A DNA stretch of 64,000 nt from a bacterium (lineage in GTDB: Bacteria > Desulfobacterota > Binatia > DP-6): positions 434,001-498,000 of the forward strand of contig JAHCID010000002.1 of assembly GCA_026129405.1 (NCBI GenBank). Reading direction: 5' to 3'. The position numbers and the translations under genes were made by a program. The notes under the pieces were generated by a model, which was not told the DNA's origin, did no database searches, and worked only from the letters and a program-made list of their open reading frames with translations. Of the stretch, positions 36,943 to 44,405 are shown in pieces. The first letter of the stretch is position 1. Each line of letters opens with the position of its first letter.

Positions 36943-38039
36943 GCGACTTCAGGTTGACCACCGACACGCAGGAGCCCGGGCTCTCGACGGCGATGCAGGT
37001 CGTCTACCAGTGGAGCTACGAGCCGCAGGTCGACGAGCTGCGCCGCCTCTACGTGAAGGCGGCCGAGGCGCAGTGGGTGGGCGTGCGTGACCTCGATTGG
37101 GATCGCGAGATCGATCTCAAGAAGTTCGCGACCACGCCGCTCGGCGCGTCGCTGCCGATCGAGGAGACGTCGTACTGGAAGTCGCTGCCGGAGGAGACCG
37201 TCCTCGAGATGCACAAGCGCACGGCGGCGTTCCGGCTCTCGAACTTCCTCCACGGCGAGCAGGGCGCGCTCATGGTCGCGGCGCAGCTCGTGAACGCGGT
37301 GCCGCACACCGACGCCAAGTTCTACGCCGCGACGCAGACGATGGACGAGGCGCGCCACGTCGAGGTGTTCGCGCGCTACATCGACAAGCTCGACAGCGTG
37401 CGCCCGATCGCGCCGGCGCTGAAGCGCGTCCTCGACGCCACCCTCGAGACGGGCGACTGGTTGAAGAAGCTGGTCGGCATGCAGATCGTCATCGAGGGCC
37501 TCGCGCTCTACAGCTTCCGCGACATGCGCAACCTCACCGAGGAGCCGCTGCTGAAGGAGCTGCTCACCTACGTCGCGCGCGACGAGTCGCGCCACCACGC
37601 CTACGGCGTGCAGTACGTCGAGCGCTGCGTGCCCGAGCTGTCGGCGGCGGAGCTCGAGGACCTCGAGGACTTCGCGCTCGACGCCGCCCAGGCGGTGGTC
37701 GACAACCGCAAGCAGCAGGGCCTCGCCGCGGCGCTCATGGAGACGTGGGGCGAGATCGGCATCGACGTCGCCGAGCTGTTCGCCTGTCTGCACCGCGAGC
37801 GCGAGGCGCTGACGGCGAGCCAGAGCCCGGGCCGCCGTCTCGGGCCGGTGCAGGGCTTCGTGATCCCGACGCTGCGTCGCTGCGGGTTGCTCTCCGAGCG
37901 CGTCGCGGCGCGCTATCACGAGTTCCTGCGCCACAACCTCGGCGCCAAGCTCGTCGGCGACAACGTCGAGGACTTCCTGAAGCACCTGCCGACGCTGCCC
38001 GAGGACACCGCGCGCTGGGTCCTCGGCGAGGTGTCGTAG
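36939..38039 (+). CDS. Ferritin-like diiron protein (probable oxygenase/oxidase)
   Basis: A 366-residue soluble protein with the two half-sites of a ferritin-like diiron centre: E107 (HGEQGALM), then E137/H140 (DEARH), E186 (VIEGLAL) and E216/H219 (DESRH). The spacing fits the ribonucleotide-reductase-R2/AurF/Delta9-desaturase-like class rather than small ferritins. It probably activates O2 to oxidise a hydrophobic or acyl-type substrate, which is inference. AAAGGA precedes the ATG, and the ATG overlaps the GntR stop, so the two are co-regulated. A dedicated reductase is not encoded next to it. Confidence 0.8.
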   Translation: MSDFRLTTDTQEPGLSTAMQVVYQWSYEPQVDELRRLYVKAAEAQWVGVRDLDWDREIDLKKFATTPLGASLPIEETSYWKSLPEETVLEMHKRTAAFRLSNFLHGEQGALMVAAQLVNAVPHTDAKFYAATQTMDEARHVEVFARYIDKLDSVRPIAPALKRVLDATLETGDWLKKLVGMQIVIEGLALYSFRDMRNLTEEPLLKELLTYVARDESRHHAYGVQYVERCVPELSAAELEDLEDFALDAAQAVVDNRKQQGLAAALMETWGEIGIDVAELFACLHREREALTASQSPGRRLGPVQGFVIPTLRRCGLLSERVAARYHEFLRHNLGAKLVGDNVEDFLKHLPTLPEDTARWVLGEVS

Positions 38040-38060
38040 GGGACGACAGGCCCGACCGCG

Positions 38061-38495
38061 TCACGGCGCCTGACGCTCGGGGATCGGCGACGTCCCGGGC
38101 GCCGGCGCCGCCGTCGCGGACACGGTGAGCGCGTTCTCCACCCGGCGCACGCCGTTCACGCGCTGCGCCGTCTCGGCGGCGGCGTCACGCACGGCGTTGC
38201 TGTCGACCTCGCCCTGGAGGGTGACGACACCCTCGCGCGCCTCGACGCGGATGCGACCCGACACGACCCGCGAGTCGCGCACGAGCTCCTCGTGTACCGC
38301 GGTCGCGAGCATGTCGTCGCTCTTCGGCCGGGTCTCCGCCTCGAAGCGCTCCTGCGCGCTTCCGGTGTGGGTGCCCGGCGCACGCTCCGAGCCGACGGCC
38401 GGGTCGTTCAGGGCGGGCGGGGTGTCCGCGTCGCGCGCGGCGGCCGGGGCGACGAGGAGCGCGGTGGCCAGCAGGGCGGTCGGTAGGCGCGTCAT
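38061..38495 (-). CDS. Periplasmic single BON-domain protein
   Basis: A 144-residue exported protein. The signal peptide (PTALLATALLVAPAAA) and a polar linker precede one BON domain: ATAVHEELVRDSRVVSGRIR, VEAREGVVTLQGEVDSNAVR and VNGVRRVENALTV show the alpha-beta-beta-alpha-beta order and the conserved GVVTLQGEV strand. It ends in an Ala/Pro tail. BON domains bind phospholipid surfaces and are common in osmotic or envelope-stress proteins (OsmY type). The ATG lacks a ribosome-binding site and is preceded by a 13-bp hairpin. A 13-base motif shared with the DksA-type gene lies 73 bases upstream. Confidence 0.85.
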   Translation of the reverse strand: MTRLPTALLATALLVAPAAARDADTPPALNDPAVGSERAPGTHTGSAQERFEAETRPKSDDMLATAVHEELVRDSRVVSGRIRVEAREGVVTLQGEVDSNAVRDAAAETAQRVNGVRRVENALTVSATAAPAPGTSPIPERQAP

Positions 38496-38506
38496 GCCGG
38501 AGACAG

Positions 38507-38537
38507 CACGGGCCGTGCCACTGCGGCACGGCCCGTG
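38507..38537. repeat. 13-bp perfect hairpin immediately upstream of the BON gene
   Basis: CACGGGCCGTGCC (38507-38519) pairs perfectly with 38525-38537 around a five-base loop. On the minus strand it lies between the end of the tandem-BON gene and the ATG of the single-BON gene, ending 11 bases before that ATG. It could terminate the upstream transcript or, as a 5'-leader hairpin, control translation or stability; there is no T-tract to favour termination. Confidence 0.6.
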
Positions 38538-38567
38538 TCTGCGTGGCCACGGCGTCGGGCCGGGCGC

Positions 38568-38580
38568 ACGTTCTACAAAC
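38568..38580 (-). promoter_or_regulatory. Shared 13-mer upstream of the BON gene
   Basis: On the minus strand this reads GTTTGTAGAACGT, 73 bases before the single-BON start. The identical 13-mer occurs before the DksA-type gene. The AT-rich core is striking in this composition and contains TAGAAC, a -10-like hexamer; a common promoter or regulator site is inferred. Confidence 0.45.
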
Positions 38581-38591
38581 CGGTCCCGGCG

Positions 38592-39761
38592 TCAGCCGCG
38601 GCCGCTGCCGGTGGCGGCGGTGCCGCCCGTCGCTGCGGCGCTGGCCGCCGTGCCGATCGAGGTCGCCGGCTCGCCCGCGATGCCGTGCTGCGGCTGCACC
38701 AGCAGGCGGTTGTGCACCTGGCGGACGCCGGGGACGTGGTCGGCGCAGTCCTCGGCGCGGCGCTTCATGCCGCGGTCGTCGACGGTGCCTTCGAGCGTCA
38801 CCTCGGCGTCCTTCACGGTCACGGTGAGGTTCGTGGCGTCGACCGCGGTGTCGGCGGTGAGGCGGTCGCACACGTCCTCGCGGATGCGGTCGTCGGAGCG
38901 CTGGTAGTCCTTCGGGCCGCGGTTGCCGAAGCGGCCCGGCTCCTCGCCCAGCCATGCGCTGCGCTGCTCGTCGTGCATCCGGGCGCTCGGGGCGCCGCGA
39001 TGCGACGACGGCTCACGGTGCGCGCGGGTGGCGAAGCCGCCGCGGCCGGCCGACGGCTCGAAGCCCCGCCAGCCGCGCTCGCCGCCCCACTCGAACGGCT
39101 GCATCTCCTCGTCGCTGCGGTTCTGCGTCTGGACCATCAGGCGATTGTGCACCTGCCGGACGCCTGCCACCCCCTCGACGCAGTCCTCGGCCCGCCGCTT
39201 GGCGCGGCGATCGTCGACGGTCCCTTCGAGGGTCACCTCGCCCGCGCGCACCGAGACGGTGACTTCGCTGGCGTCGACGTGCGCATCGGCGGTGAGGCGG
39301 TCGCACACGTCCTCGCGGATGCGCTCGTCGCCGCGCTGGTAGCTCTTCGGCCCCCGACCGGAGAAGCGACCGCCGTACGGGTCGGAGTCGGGGTAGAGGT
39401 CACGGGGGACGTCGCGTCCCCAGCCGTGCTGCTCGCGCCAGCCCTCGGCGCTGTGATGGCCGCCGTAGTCGGACTGGAGGTGGCGCTCGCCGCCCGGGCG
39501 CCAGGTCCGGTCCTCGGGAAAGTGCTGCTCCTCGAAGCGGCGCACGCGCCGCATGTCGAAGTCTGCGCCGCCGCGACCGCCTGCGGGACGATACGGATGG
39601 TCCTCGTCGCGCAGATCGTCGTCGCGGAAGTCGCGCTCGCGCGATGGCGCGAAGCTGCGGCGGGTGAAGTCCTGCTCGTCGTGGTCGCGGAAGCGGCGGC
39701 CGGCGTCGCGGTCCCAGGCACCGCGGCGATGCTCCTGCTCGCCGTCGTGGTGACGTTCCAT
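38592..39761 (-). CDS. Tandem BON-domain protein with charged N-terminal region
   Basis: A 389-residue protein without a signal peptide. The first 130 residues are extremely rich in Arg, Asp, His and Glu and look disordered. Two BON domains follow, at residues about 136-210 and 281-355, clear copies of each other: both begin RGPK.YQR.D.RIREDVCDRLTAD and contain VTLEGTVDDR..KRRAEDC and VRQVHNRL. The Cys positions are kept in both. It ends in a low-complexity Ala/Thr/Gly tail. This arrangement resembles BON proteins of stress or dormancy regulons; cytoplasmic location is inferred. An AGGAGGT ribosome-binding site fixes the ATG. No direct promoter was recognised. Confidence 0.82.
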   Translation of the reverse strand: MERHHDGEQEHRRGAWDRDAGRRFRDHDEQDFTRRSFAPSRERDFRDDDLRDEDHPYRPAGGRGGADFDMRRVRRFEEQHFPEDRTWRPGGERHLQSDYGGHHSAEGWREQHGWGRDVPRDLYPDSDPYGGRFSGRGPKSYQRGDERIREDVCDRLTADAHVDASEVTVSVRAGEVTLEGTVDDRRAKRRAEDCVEGVAGVRQVHNRLMVQTQNRSDEEMQPFEWGGERGWRGFEPSAGRGGFATRAHREPSSHRGAPSARMHDEQRSAWLGEEPGRFGNRGPKDYQRSDDRIREDVCDRLTADTAVDATNLTVTVKDAEVTLEGTVDDRGMKRRAEDCADHVPGVRQVHNRLLVQPQHGIAGEPATSIGTAASAAATGGTAATGSGRG

Positions 39762-39938
39762 CGCTGCACACCTCCTGGTCGATGGTTGCGGCCGTCGGCC
39801 GCTGCCGTTCCACGGCAGCAAGCGAGGTGCCGTCCCCGGCGACGAGGGAAGCGCCCGCGGGCGCGGCGCTCGCCCGCGGCGCGAGGTTGCATCTTGTCCA
39901 ATGCCGCCGGCATTTCTGCATCCGCGCGCGGCAGAAGG

Positions 39939-40361
39939 TCACATCTCGTCGAAGGCGTCGGCCTCCGCCGCATAGCCCGTGCCTGGAGACGGCGCGCGCG
40001 TCGCGTGCGACGCCTGGCGCCGCTCCTCGGCCTCCTGGCACTCGATGCAGCGGCGGGCCGTCGGGATCGCCCGCAGCCGGGCGATCGGGATCGGATTCTC
40101 GCAGCCCTCACACTCGCCGTACGTCCCGTCTTCGACGCGCGCGAGCGCGCGGTCGATGTCGGCGATGGCGCGTTGGTCGTGTGCGCTCAGCGAGACGAGG
40201 ATGCTGGCGGTGCGCTCCTCCTGCGCGCGCTCCTCCATCTCGGCTTCCTTCTCGGAGGCGATGACGCGCAGGTCGTCTTCGGTGCCGGCTTTCTCGGCCA
40301 TCCGCACACGGCGGGCGGTCTCGAGGGCTTCGGTGAGCTCGCGGAGGTGGTGGGAGGTCAT
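39939..40361 (-). CDS. DksA/TraR-type zinc-finger protein
   Basis: A 140-residue protein with an N-terminal coiled coil (residues 1-75, many Glu/Arg) and the DksA/TraR zinc finger CEGCENPIPIARLRAIPTARRCIEC (C84, C87, C105, C108). The acidic tip of the coiled coil that enters the RNA-polymerase secondary channel in DksA can be sought around SAHDQRAIADID. The C-terminal tail after the finger is longer than in DksA and low in structure. It probably modulates transcription in stress or starvation. It lies upstream of the tandem-BON gene on the same strand. The 13-mer found before the BON gene lies 99 bases upstream of this start. Confidence 0.85.
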   Translation of the reverse strand: MTSHHLRELTEALETARRVRMAEKAGTEDDLRVIASEKEAEMEERAQEERTASILVSLSAHDQRAIADIDRALARVEDGTYGECEGCENPIPIARLRAIPTARRCIECQEAEERRQASHATRAPSPGTGYAAEADAFDEM

Positions 40362-40459
40362 GGCAGTGCCGCCCTGCAGGCGGCGTGCCGCTCTCGCGGC
40401 ACGGTAACGACGGCGGCGGCGGCGACCTCCGACGGCCGAGCGACGCCGTCGCTGCGGTG

Positions 40460-40472
40460 ACGTTCTACAAAC
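40460..40472 (-). promoter_or_regulatory. Shared 13-mer upstream of the DksA-type gene
   Basis: An exact second copy of GTTTGTAGAACGT (minus strand), 99 bases before the DksA-type start. It is also upstream of the small plus-strand gene at 40578, so the orientation of action is not proven, but the first copy has only a minus-strand gene downstream. Confidence 0.45.
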
Positions 40473-40577
40473 TGCCGGTTGGCTCCGTAGCACGACGCCA
40501 GGCCGACGCGGCGGACGCAGTGGCACGGCGCATGCTTCGTCGCGCAGCCCACCGCACTCGCCCGAAAGGACCGCATC

Positions 40578-40757
40578 ATGACCGCGAGCTTCACCCCGTC
40601 CCACGCCCTGCGCGCCGAGCGCGACGCCTGCCTGCGCGAGGCGATCCGGCGTCGCGTCGAGCGCCACCGCGCCGAGCGCCTGCGCGATCTCCAGGACGCC
40701 GTCGCGGCGACCTGGAGCGACGGGCTGCCGGGCATACGCCGCGCGCTCGACCCCTGA
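40578..40757 (+). CDS. Small charged helical protein
   Basis: A 59-residue protein of unknown function: MTASFTPSHALRAERDACLR, then an Arg/Glu-rich amphipathic helix (EAIRRRVERHRAERLRDLQD) and a short tail with WSDGLPGIRRALDP. A GAAAGGA ribosome-binding site lies at proper spacing, and almost every codon ends in G or C, as in proven genes here; both support real translation. It is divergent from the DksA-type gene and precedes the beta-lactamase-like gene by 59 bases. It may be a small regulatory or nucleic-acid-binding protein, which is a guess from charge alone. Confidence 0.55.
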   Translation: MTASFTPSHALRAERDACLREAIRRRVERHRAERLRDLQDAVAATWSDGLPGIRRALDP

Positions 40758-40816
40758 CGCGCGGCGACGGCGGCGCCGGGTTGTGCCCCCGGGGCCGAGC
40801 CCCTAGAAGCGGCGGC

Positions 40817-41995
40817 ATGTCCGCCGCTGCCGAGATCCACGGAACCTGCGACCCCCGCTTCGCCGCCGTCCGCGACGCCTTCGCGGCCAACTTCACCGAC
40901 CAGGACGAGATCGGCGCCGCCGTCGCGGTGGTCGCAGACGGCCGCCTCGTGGTCGACCTGTGGGCCGGCTGGGCCGACCCAGGCCGCACGCGTCCCTGGC
41001 AGCGCGACACCATCGCCAACGTGTACTCGTGCACGAAGGGCATGACGGCGCTCTGCCTGCACCGGCTGGTCGAGACCGGGCGCGTCGATCTCGACGCACC
41101 GGTCGCGCGCTACTGGCCGGAGTTCGCGCAGGGCGACAAGGGCCGCATCCCCGTCCGCTGGCTGCTCTCGCACCGTGCCGGCCTGGCGGCAGTGAAGCCG
41201 ATGCTGCCGGAATCGGCGCTGTACGACTGGAACGCGATGACCACCGCCCTCGCCGCGGAGACGCCGTGGTGGGAGCCCGGGAGCACGCACGGCTACCACG
41301 CCGTCACCTTCGGGTGGCTGGTCGGCGAGGTGGTGAAGCGGGTGAGCGGCAGGAGCCTCGGGACCTTCTTCCGTGACGAGGTCGCCGGCCCGCTCGGGCT
41401 CGACTTCCACATCGGGCTCGACGAGTCGCATCACGGGCGCGCCGCCGACCTGACCATGATCCCGATGCCGCCGCCGGAGTTCGAGGGGCCGCGGCTCGCC
41501 GCCGTGATCATGTCCGACCCGGAGGGCGTCGCCGCGCGCGCCTTCATGAACCCGATCTCGCTGGCCCACGGCCCCAACCTGCCGGCGTGGCGCAGCGCCG
41601 AGATCCCCGGCGCCAACGGGCACGCGGGCGCGCGCGATCTCGCCCGCGCCTACGGCGTGCTGGCCCGCGGCGGCGAGCAGGACGGCGTGCGGCTGGCCGG
41701 GCGCGAGACGATCGACGCGATGCGCACCGAGCAGTCCGTCGGGCCCGACCTCGTCCTCGGCGTCTCGACGCGCTTCGGCCTCGGCTTCATGCTGCCGCAG
41801 GACGCCCCCGACACCCGCTTCGGACCGGGCACCGGCTCCTTCGGCCATCCGGGCGCCGGCGGGCACCTCGGCTTCGCCGACCCCGAGGCGGGCGTGGGCT
41901 TCGGCTACGTGATGAACCGCCTCGGCCCGCACATCCTCGTCGACCCGCGCGCGACGCGGCTCGCGAACGCAGCCTACGAGACGCTCGGCGCCTGA
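40817..41995 (+). CDS. Serine beta-lactamase-like esterase (class C/EstB family)
   Basis: A 392-residue cytoplasmic serine hydrolase of the penicillin-binding-protein/class C beta-lactamase fold. The nucleophile motif S-x-x-K is in VYSCTKGMTA (S71, K74). The Y-x-N equivalent is GYHAVTFGWLVGE, the form found in EstB-type carboxylesterases, and the third motif reads FGHPGAGGHLGFADPE. No signal peptide is present, which fits an intracellular esterase rather than a lactam-resistance enzyme. A fold-typical helical insert lies between residues 190 and 250. It is followed convergently by the amino-acid permease. Confidence 0.88.
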   Translation: MSAAAEIHGTCDPRFAAVRDAFAANFTDQDEIGAAVAVVADGRLVVDLWAGWADPGRTRPWQRDTIANVYSCTKGMTALCLHRLVETGRVDLDAPVARYWPEFAQGDKGRIPVRWLLSHRAGLAAVKPMLPESALYDWNAMTTALAAETPWWEPGSTHGYHAVTFGWLVGEVVKRVSGRSLGTFFRDEVAGPLGLDFHIGLDESHHGRAADLTMIPMPPPEFEGPRLAAVIMSDPEGVAARAFMNPISLAHGPNLPAWRSAEIPGANGHAGARDLARAYGVLARGGEQDGVRLAGRETIDAMRTEQSVGPDLVLGVSTRFGLGFMLPQDAPDTRFGPGTGSFGHPGAGGHLGFADPEAGVGFGYVMNRLGPHILVDPRATRLANAAYETLGA

Positions 41996-42028
41996 CGGAA
42001 GCCCCGGCCGCCGACCAAGAACCTCGGC

Positions 42029-43471
42029 TCAGACCGCCTTGCCGGCCTGCGCGAGGCGGCTGTGGTGGCGACCGTACACGAGGTAGATGACGAGGCCGAG
42101 CGCCAGCCAGCCGGCGAGCCGCACCCAGTTCTCCCAGCCCAGGTTCAGCATCATGTAGGCGTTGATCACGATGCCGCCGATCGGCACCAGCGGCATCAGC
42201 GGCGTGCGGAACGGGCGGTGCACCTCGGGATGCGTGTAGCGCAGCACCATCACCGCCGCGCACACCACGACGAACGCGAATAGCGTGCCGATGTTGACCA
42301 GGTCGGCGAGGAGCTTCAGCGGCAGGATCGACGCGACCGTCGCCACGAAGATGCCCGTCAGGATGGTCGCGCGGTGCGGGGTGCGGAAGCGCGGGTGGAC
42401 GGCGCCGAAGATGCGCCGGGAGATGAGGCCGTCGCGCGCGAGCGCCAGCAGGATGCGCGCCTGGCTCAGCATGAGCACGAGCAGCACGCTGGTGATGCCG
42501 ACCACGGCGCCGACCGAGATCAGGAACTCGGCGACGTGCAGCCCGCGCGCCCCGAAGGCCAGCGCCACCGGGGCGTGGATGTCGATCTGGTCGTATCGCA
42601 CCATGCCCGTCAGCACGGCGGCGACGCCGATGTAGAGGACCGTGCAGATGAGCAGCGACGCGATCAGGCCGATCGGCACGTCGCGCTGCGGGTTGCGCGC
42701 CTCCTCGGCGTGCGTCGAGACCGAGTCGAAGCCGATGTAGGCGAAGAAGATGTACGCCGACCCCTTGAACACGCCCTCCCAGCCGTAGGGCAGGTACGGG
42801 TCCCAGTTCTTCGTCTCGACGTAGCCGGCGCCTACGATGATCACGAAGAGCACCACGGCGACCTTCAGGATCACCATCGCGGCGTTGAAGTTGGCGCTCT
42901 GCTTGATGCCGACGACGAGGATCGTGGTCATCAGCAGCACGATCAGCGCCGCCGGCAGGTTCAGGATCGCGCCGGTGACGAACCAGGTGTGGGCCACCGG
43001 ATCGTAGTCGAACGGGTTGCCGATCAGCATGGGCGGCAGCTCGATGCCGAAGATGCCGAGGAACGACACGAAGTAGTGCGACCAGCCGTGCGCGACCGTG
43101 CTCGACGCCACCGCGTACTCGAGCACGAGATCCCAGCCGATGATCCAGGCCATCAGCTCGCCGAGCGTCGCATACGCGTACGTGTAGGCGCTGCCCGCGA
43201 CCGGCACCGTCGAGGCGAACTCGGCGTAGCACAGCGCCGCGAGCGTACAGCCGAGACCGGCGACGACGAACGAGAGCGTCAGGCCCGGACCGGCGAACTG
43301 GTTCGCGGCGAGCCCGGTGAGGACGAAGATGCCGGCGCCGATGATGCAGCCGACGCCGAGCGAGGTCAGCGCGACGGGTCCGAGGACACGCCGCAGGCCG
43401 TGGTCGCCGTCGACCTCGGCCAGGAGCACCGAGACCGGCTTGCGGGTGAGCATCTGGCGCCACAGCGTCAT
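42029..43471 (-). CDS. APC-family amino-acid permease (cationic amino-acid transporter-like)
   Basis: A 480-residue inner-membrane transporter with 12-13 helices. The APC signature GVGCIIGAGIFVLTGLAANQ opens helix 1, and the helix 6-8 region shows FFAYIGFDSVSTHAEEARNPQRDVPIG, characteristic of the CAT/YfnA group. Arg-rich cytoplasmic loops are seen at LARDGLISRRIFGAVHPRFR. A GGAGGGA ribosome-binding site precedes the ATG. It probably imports a cationic or small neutral amino acid with protons. It stands alone between the esterase and the pabC gene. Confidence 0.92.
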   Translation of the reverse strand: MTLWRQMLTRKPVSVLLAEVDGDHGLRRVLGPVALTSLGVGCIIGAGIFVLTGLAANQFAGPGLTLSFVVAGLGCTLAALCYAEFASTVPVAGSAYTYAYATLGELMAWIIGWDLVLEYAVASSTVAHGWSHYFVSFLGIFGIELPPMLIGNPFDYDPVAHTWFVTGAILNLPAALIVLLMTTILVVGIKQSANFNAAMVILKVAVVLFVIIVGAGYVETKNWDPYLPYGWEGVFKGSAYIFFAYIGFDSVSTHAEEARNPQRDVPIGLIASLLICTVLYIGVAAVLTGMVRYDQIDIHAPVALAFGARGLHVAEFLISVGAVVGITSVLLVLMLSQARILLALARDGLISRRIFGAVHPRFRTPHRATILTGIFVATVASILPLKLLADLVNIGTLFAFVVVCAAVMVLRYTHPEVHRPFRTPLMPLVPIGGIVINAYMMLNLGWENWVRLAGWLALGLVIYLVYGRHHSRLAQAGKAV

Positions 43472-43535
43472 CGTCGTCCCTCCTCGGCGGCGCCGCCGCT
43501 AACAGGATCACCGCTTCCCTGCAAGGCGCGCCGGC

Positions 43536-44405
43536 TCAGTGCGCGCGGCGCAGGCTGGCCGCGACCAGCGCGGCGTAGGACGCCTGGAGGCGCCGGGTGA
43601 CGGGGCCCGGCTCGCCGCCGCCCACGGCGTCGCCCTCCAGCCGCACGACCGGCAGGATCTCGATCGTCGACGCCGTGACGAAGACCTCCGCGGCGCGGCG
43701 CAGGCGTGCGACCGGAATCGGCTCCTCGCGCACCGCGAGGCGGGCGCGGCGCGCGGCGCGCAGGACGAGGCCGCGGGTGACGCCGCCGAGGACGCCGCCG
43801 CCGGTGGGCGGCGTCACGAGCATCCCGCGCTCGACGAGGAAGAGGTTGGCGGTCGTCGCCTCGGTGACCTCGCCCTCCGGCGTCACGTACAGGCCCTCGG
43901 CGGCGCGGCGCGCGCGCGCGTACATCTTGCCGACGACCGCGCTCGCGTGGCCGATCAGCTTGACGCCGGCCCACCACGGCCCGACGTCGCGCGGGAACGG
44001 CAGCAGCACGGCGGCGATGCCGCGCGTCTGCTGCGCGGCCAGATCGAGCGGCAGTGCGCGGGCGGTGAGGAGCAGGGTCGGGCGGACCGGCGTCCGCGCC
44101 GGCAGCGGGCCGTCGCCGGCGAGGCCGCGCGTGATGGTGAGGCGCACGGTGCCGTCGGCCATGCGGTTGCGCCGTACGAGGTCGGCGGCGCGCCGGGCCC
44201 ACGTCGCGGCGTCGCCGGGCGGCGGCAGGCGCAGGATGCGGCACGCGGCCGCGAGCCGGCGCACGTGGGCGTCGACCGCGAACGGCACGCCGCCGTACGT
44301 GCGCCACGTGTCGTAGAGCCCGTCGCCGTGGAGGAGGCCGCGGTCGAGCGCCGAGACGCGGGCGTCGCGCGCCGCGAGCCAGCGGCCGTTCAGCCAGACG
44401 AGCAT
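43536..44405 (-). CDS. pabC: Class IV aminotransferase, probable aminodeoxychorismate lyase
   Basis: A 289-residue PLP enzyme of fold type IV. N-terminal WLNGRWLAARDARVSALDRG and GDGLYDTWR are the family hallmark; the PLP lysine is in GVKLIGHASAV (K149), and the cofactor/substrate-binding block is GEVTEATTANLFLVERGMLV. Its position directly behind pabB, overlapping it by 16 bases, identifies it as the lyase that releases pyruvate from 4-amino-4-deoxychorismate to give p-aminobenzoate for folate. A branched-chain or D-amino-acid aminotransferase cannot be excluded by sequence alone, but the context is strong. Confidence 0.87.
   Translation of the reverse strand: MLVWLNGRWLAARDARVSALDRGLLHGDGLYDTWRTYGGVPFAVDAHVRRLAAACRILRLPPPGDAATWARRAADLVRRNRMADGTVRLTITRGLAGDGPLPARTPVRPTLLLTARALPLDLAAQQTRGIAAVLLPFPRDVGPWWAGVKLIGHASAVVGKMYARARRAAEGLYVTPEGEVTEATTANLFLVERGMLVTPPTGGGVLGGVTRGLVLRAARRARLAVREEPIPVARLRRAAEVFVTASTIEILPVVRLEGDAVGGGEPGPVTRRLQASYAALVAASLRRAH

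Noticed and set aside
40817-41995. Beta-lactamase antibiotic-resistance gene
   Set aside because: The S-x-x-K fold is present, but there is no signal peptide and the GYHAVTFG motif is that of EstB-type esterases.
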